The translations under genes were made by a program, and so were the position numbers. A DNA stretch of 6,845 nt. Source: Actinomycetota bacterium. GTDB lineage: Bacteria > Actinomycetota > Thermoleophilia > Gaiellales > Gaiellaceae. The notes under the pieces were generated by a model. The model saw only the letters and a list, made by a program, of their open reading frames with translations. It searched no databases and was not told where the DNA came from. The number at the start of each line of letters is the position of its first letter. Position 1 is the stretch's first letter. Shown here piece after piece: positions 5,916 through 6,845 of this stretch. The DNA lies in assembly GCA_013698195.1 (NCBI GenBank), contig JACCVK010000129.1, positions 1-6,845 of the forward strand. The letters are read 5' to 3'.

Positions 5916-6272
5916 CTAACGCGCGCGAGCGCTACGTACGGCCGCGACGACCTCGTCGTCCCGGCCCTCGAGGATCAGATCCACGAGGCGACGGTTGCCG
6001 CGAAGCCCGAGGCGGCCCGTCAAGAGCCGGTAGAGCTCCGCTTCGTCGATACCCACCTCGCGCGCAGCGGCGACAACGCGTGCGACGACCCGCCGCGGCT
6101 CTCTGCCCTCTAGCTGCCATGCAGGAAACATCCACTCGGTCGATCCTTGGTCGCGCACGGCGATGAGCTCGCCCGAGCGCCGCAACGCATCAATCCGTCC
6201 GGGGTCGACCGCGAACCGCTCGGCGAGCCACGAAGCGGAGAGACATTCGGTGTAGAGCTCGGTCGTCGGCAT
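5916..6272 (-). CDS. Small winged-HTH/excisionase-like DNA-binding protein (118 aa)
   Basis: The ATG is at 6272-6270 and the stop at 5918-5916. Residues 11-54 look like a MerR/excisionase-type winged helix: LSASWLAERFAVDPGRIDALRRSGEL gives the helix-turn-helix, and IAVRDQGSTEWMFPAWQL the wing and an aromatic end that such proteins use to close the fold. Residues 58-118 are helical (RRVVARVVAAAREVGIDEAEL, then LYRLLTGRLGL and RRLVDLILEGRDDEVVAAVRSAR). No metal site, coiled coil or membrane segment is seen. It lies 38 bases downstream of the thioredoxin-like lipoprotein gene on the same strand, so they may share a transcript, and it converges with the DUF4097 gene with only four bases between the stops. 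The C-terminal half faintly recalls MbcA/ParS/Xre antitoxins, but no toxin gene is adjacent. The target is unknown. Confidence 0.75.
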   Translation of the reverse strand: MPTTELYTECLSASWLAERFAVDPGRIDALRRSGELIAVRDQGSTEWMFPAWQLEGREPRRVVARVVAAAREVGIDEAELYRLLTGRLGLRGNRRLVDLILEGRDDEVVAAVRSARAR

Positions 6273-6310
6273 GCGCGGAGCAGCCTAGCTCAGGTCGATC
6301 AGCGACTTGA

Positions 6311-6802
6311 TCAGGAGAGTTGCTTGGCGAGAGACTCCCAGTCCGCGCCCTCGCCGCCGCCCTCGAACGACCCCACCACCCGACCGTCTTTGTCGATCAG
6401 AAACACGTGCGGCTGGTACTCGGCCCCGAGCCTACGCGCCCGCACGCGCGCGCGATCCTGGATGGACGGCCAGGTCCACCCGTAGCGCTCGACGAACCTC
6501 TGTGCCTCGTCAGGAGTGTCTGCGACGTTGAGACCGAGGAACGCGAACTCCGGATGCTCGCTCTGGAACTCTGCGTAGGCGACCGCCTCGCTCTGACACG
6601 TCAGTCACCAGGACGACCAGACGTTCACGAACACGGGTCGGCCCTGCAGGTCCGCGAGCGAGAGCCGGTCGCCCTCGATCGTCACTCCCTCGATCTTGGG
6701 CGCGGGTCGATCCGGCGTCTTCGTCGCGCTATCGGTGTCGCCGCCGCAGCCGGCCGCGGCAAGTGCGAGGAGCGTCGCGACGGTGAGCCAGAGCGACTTC
6801 AC
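6311..6802 (-). CDS. TlpA/ResA-like thioredoxin-fold lipoprotein with in-frame TGA at the catalytic Cys (probable selenoprotein, UxxC)
   Basis: Start GTG 6802-6800, stop TGA 6313-6311: 163 residues if the internal TGA (6607-6605) is decoded as residue 66. Residues 1-18 are a lipoprotein signal ending AAAG-C19, so it should be anchored outside the membrane. The fold follows in order: LSLADLQGRPVFVNVWSSW (strand and active-site approach), then TGA, L, T, C69, then helix AVAYAEFQSE, strand FAFLGLNVAD, a DEAQRFVERYG helix, the cis-Pro region EYQPHVFLIDKDGRVVG (Pro131), and a final helix to residue 163. Relatives have WxSWCxxC here, so TGA replaces exactly the first, nucleophilic Cys, and the second is kept. 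No other stop interrupts the 97 codons after it. A hairpin fitting a bacterial SECIS lies just downstream. The likely role is extracytoplasmic thiol-disulfide or peroxide chemistry. The alternative is a nonsense mutation (pseudogene). Confidence 0.8.
6573..6607 (-). promoter_or_regulatory. Candidate bacterial SECIS element directly after the in-frame TGA
   Basis: On the minus strand, 20 bases after the TGA (6607-6605), there is a loop GGUC (6584-6581) closed by GGC/GCC and A-U. One A (6576-6577 area, 3' side) is bulged, and three more pairs GCG/CGC follow, seven pairs in all across 6591-6573. A weaker lower helix can join CUGA just after the TGA to UUCCAG near 6563-6567. Bacterial SECIS elements characteristically lie in the coding region right after UGA, with the apical loop about 16-37 bases away and a G in the first two loop positions. 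All of these hold here. The loop also resembles the GGUC of the E. coli fdhF element as I remember it. SelB binding is inference. Confidence 0.6.
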
Positions 6803-6845
6803 GTGCCAACTGTAGGTGTGGACCGTGTTCGAGTTCTCTTAAGAG
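6803..6845 (-). promoter_or_regulatory. Upstream region of the selenoprotein-like gene; possible leaderless promoter
   Basis: On the minus strand TACAGT (6814-6809) fits an actinobacterial -10 (TAnnnT) and would place the transcription start at or beside the GTG at 6802, giving a leaderless mRNA. This agrees with the lack of a Shine-Dalgarno. No good -35 is visible. Further upstream are AGAACTCGAACAC (6837-6825), close to the outer arm of the 850-1013 inverted repeat, and the perfect palindrome CTCTTAAGAG (6836-6845), cut by the window edge. Confidence 0.35.

Noticed and set aside
5916..6272. MbcA/ParS/Xre-type antitoxin
   Set aside because: Only a faint resemblance in the C-terminal helices, and no RES-domain toxin gene is adjacent. 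A winged-HTH label fits the N-terminal half better.
6605..6802. A complete 65-residue protein ending at TGA 6605
   Set aside because: The stop falls in the middle of the thioredoxin active-site motif and the same frame continues with the rest of the fold, so I annotate 6311-6802 with TGA as probable Sec. A simple nonsense mutation remains the main alternative.

Overview
The window is GC-rich and gene-dense. Its codon use, the 2-oxoglutarate dehydrogenase E1 type, GTG starts and apparently leaderless promoters suggest a high-GC actinobacterium, most likely of the Thermoleophilia (Gaiellales/Solirubrobacterales-like). That placement is an inference from protein flavour, not from a marker gene.

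Layout. Bases 1-849 (+) are the 3' end of a 2-oxoglutarate dehydrogenase E1 gene. It converges on a 58-codon minus-strand gene for a basic, probably membrane-associated small protein (1013-1189). The 163 bases between the two stop codons form one large imperfect inverted repeat. From a shared divergent region (1190-1294, with a 19-bp tandem repeat) a plus-strand run begins: an acidic 112-residue hypothetical protein (1295-1633), an M29 metallo-aminopeptidase (1640-2881) and an exported or anchored clan GH-A-like glycoside hydrolase (2920-4335), ending in a terminator-like hairpin.

A second plus-strand unit starts at a TTGACA-type promoter overlain by repeated TGAnnTCA sites. It encodes a ribbon-helix-helix (RHH) protein (4454-4912), a 45-residue ORF with a good ribosome-binding site (4937-5074) and a cytoplasmic DUF4097-type beta-repeat protein (5078-5911). 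The RHH protein probably controls its own operon.

The right end is on the minus strand. A TlpA/ResA-like thioredoxin-fold lipoprotein (6802 to 6311) is followed 38 bases later by a small winged-HTH-like protein (6272 to 5916). The lipoprotein frame carries one in-frame TGA exactly where the first Cys of the CxxC site should be. The second Cys is intact, the frame stays open for 97 more codons with the rest of the fold, and a hairpin with a GGUC loop starts just after the TGA. I read it as a selenocysteine (UxxC) redox lipoprotein. This is the most interesting item in the window, and an ordinary ORF caller would cut it to 65 residues.

No rRNA, tRNA, CRISPR array, transposase or integrase was seen.
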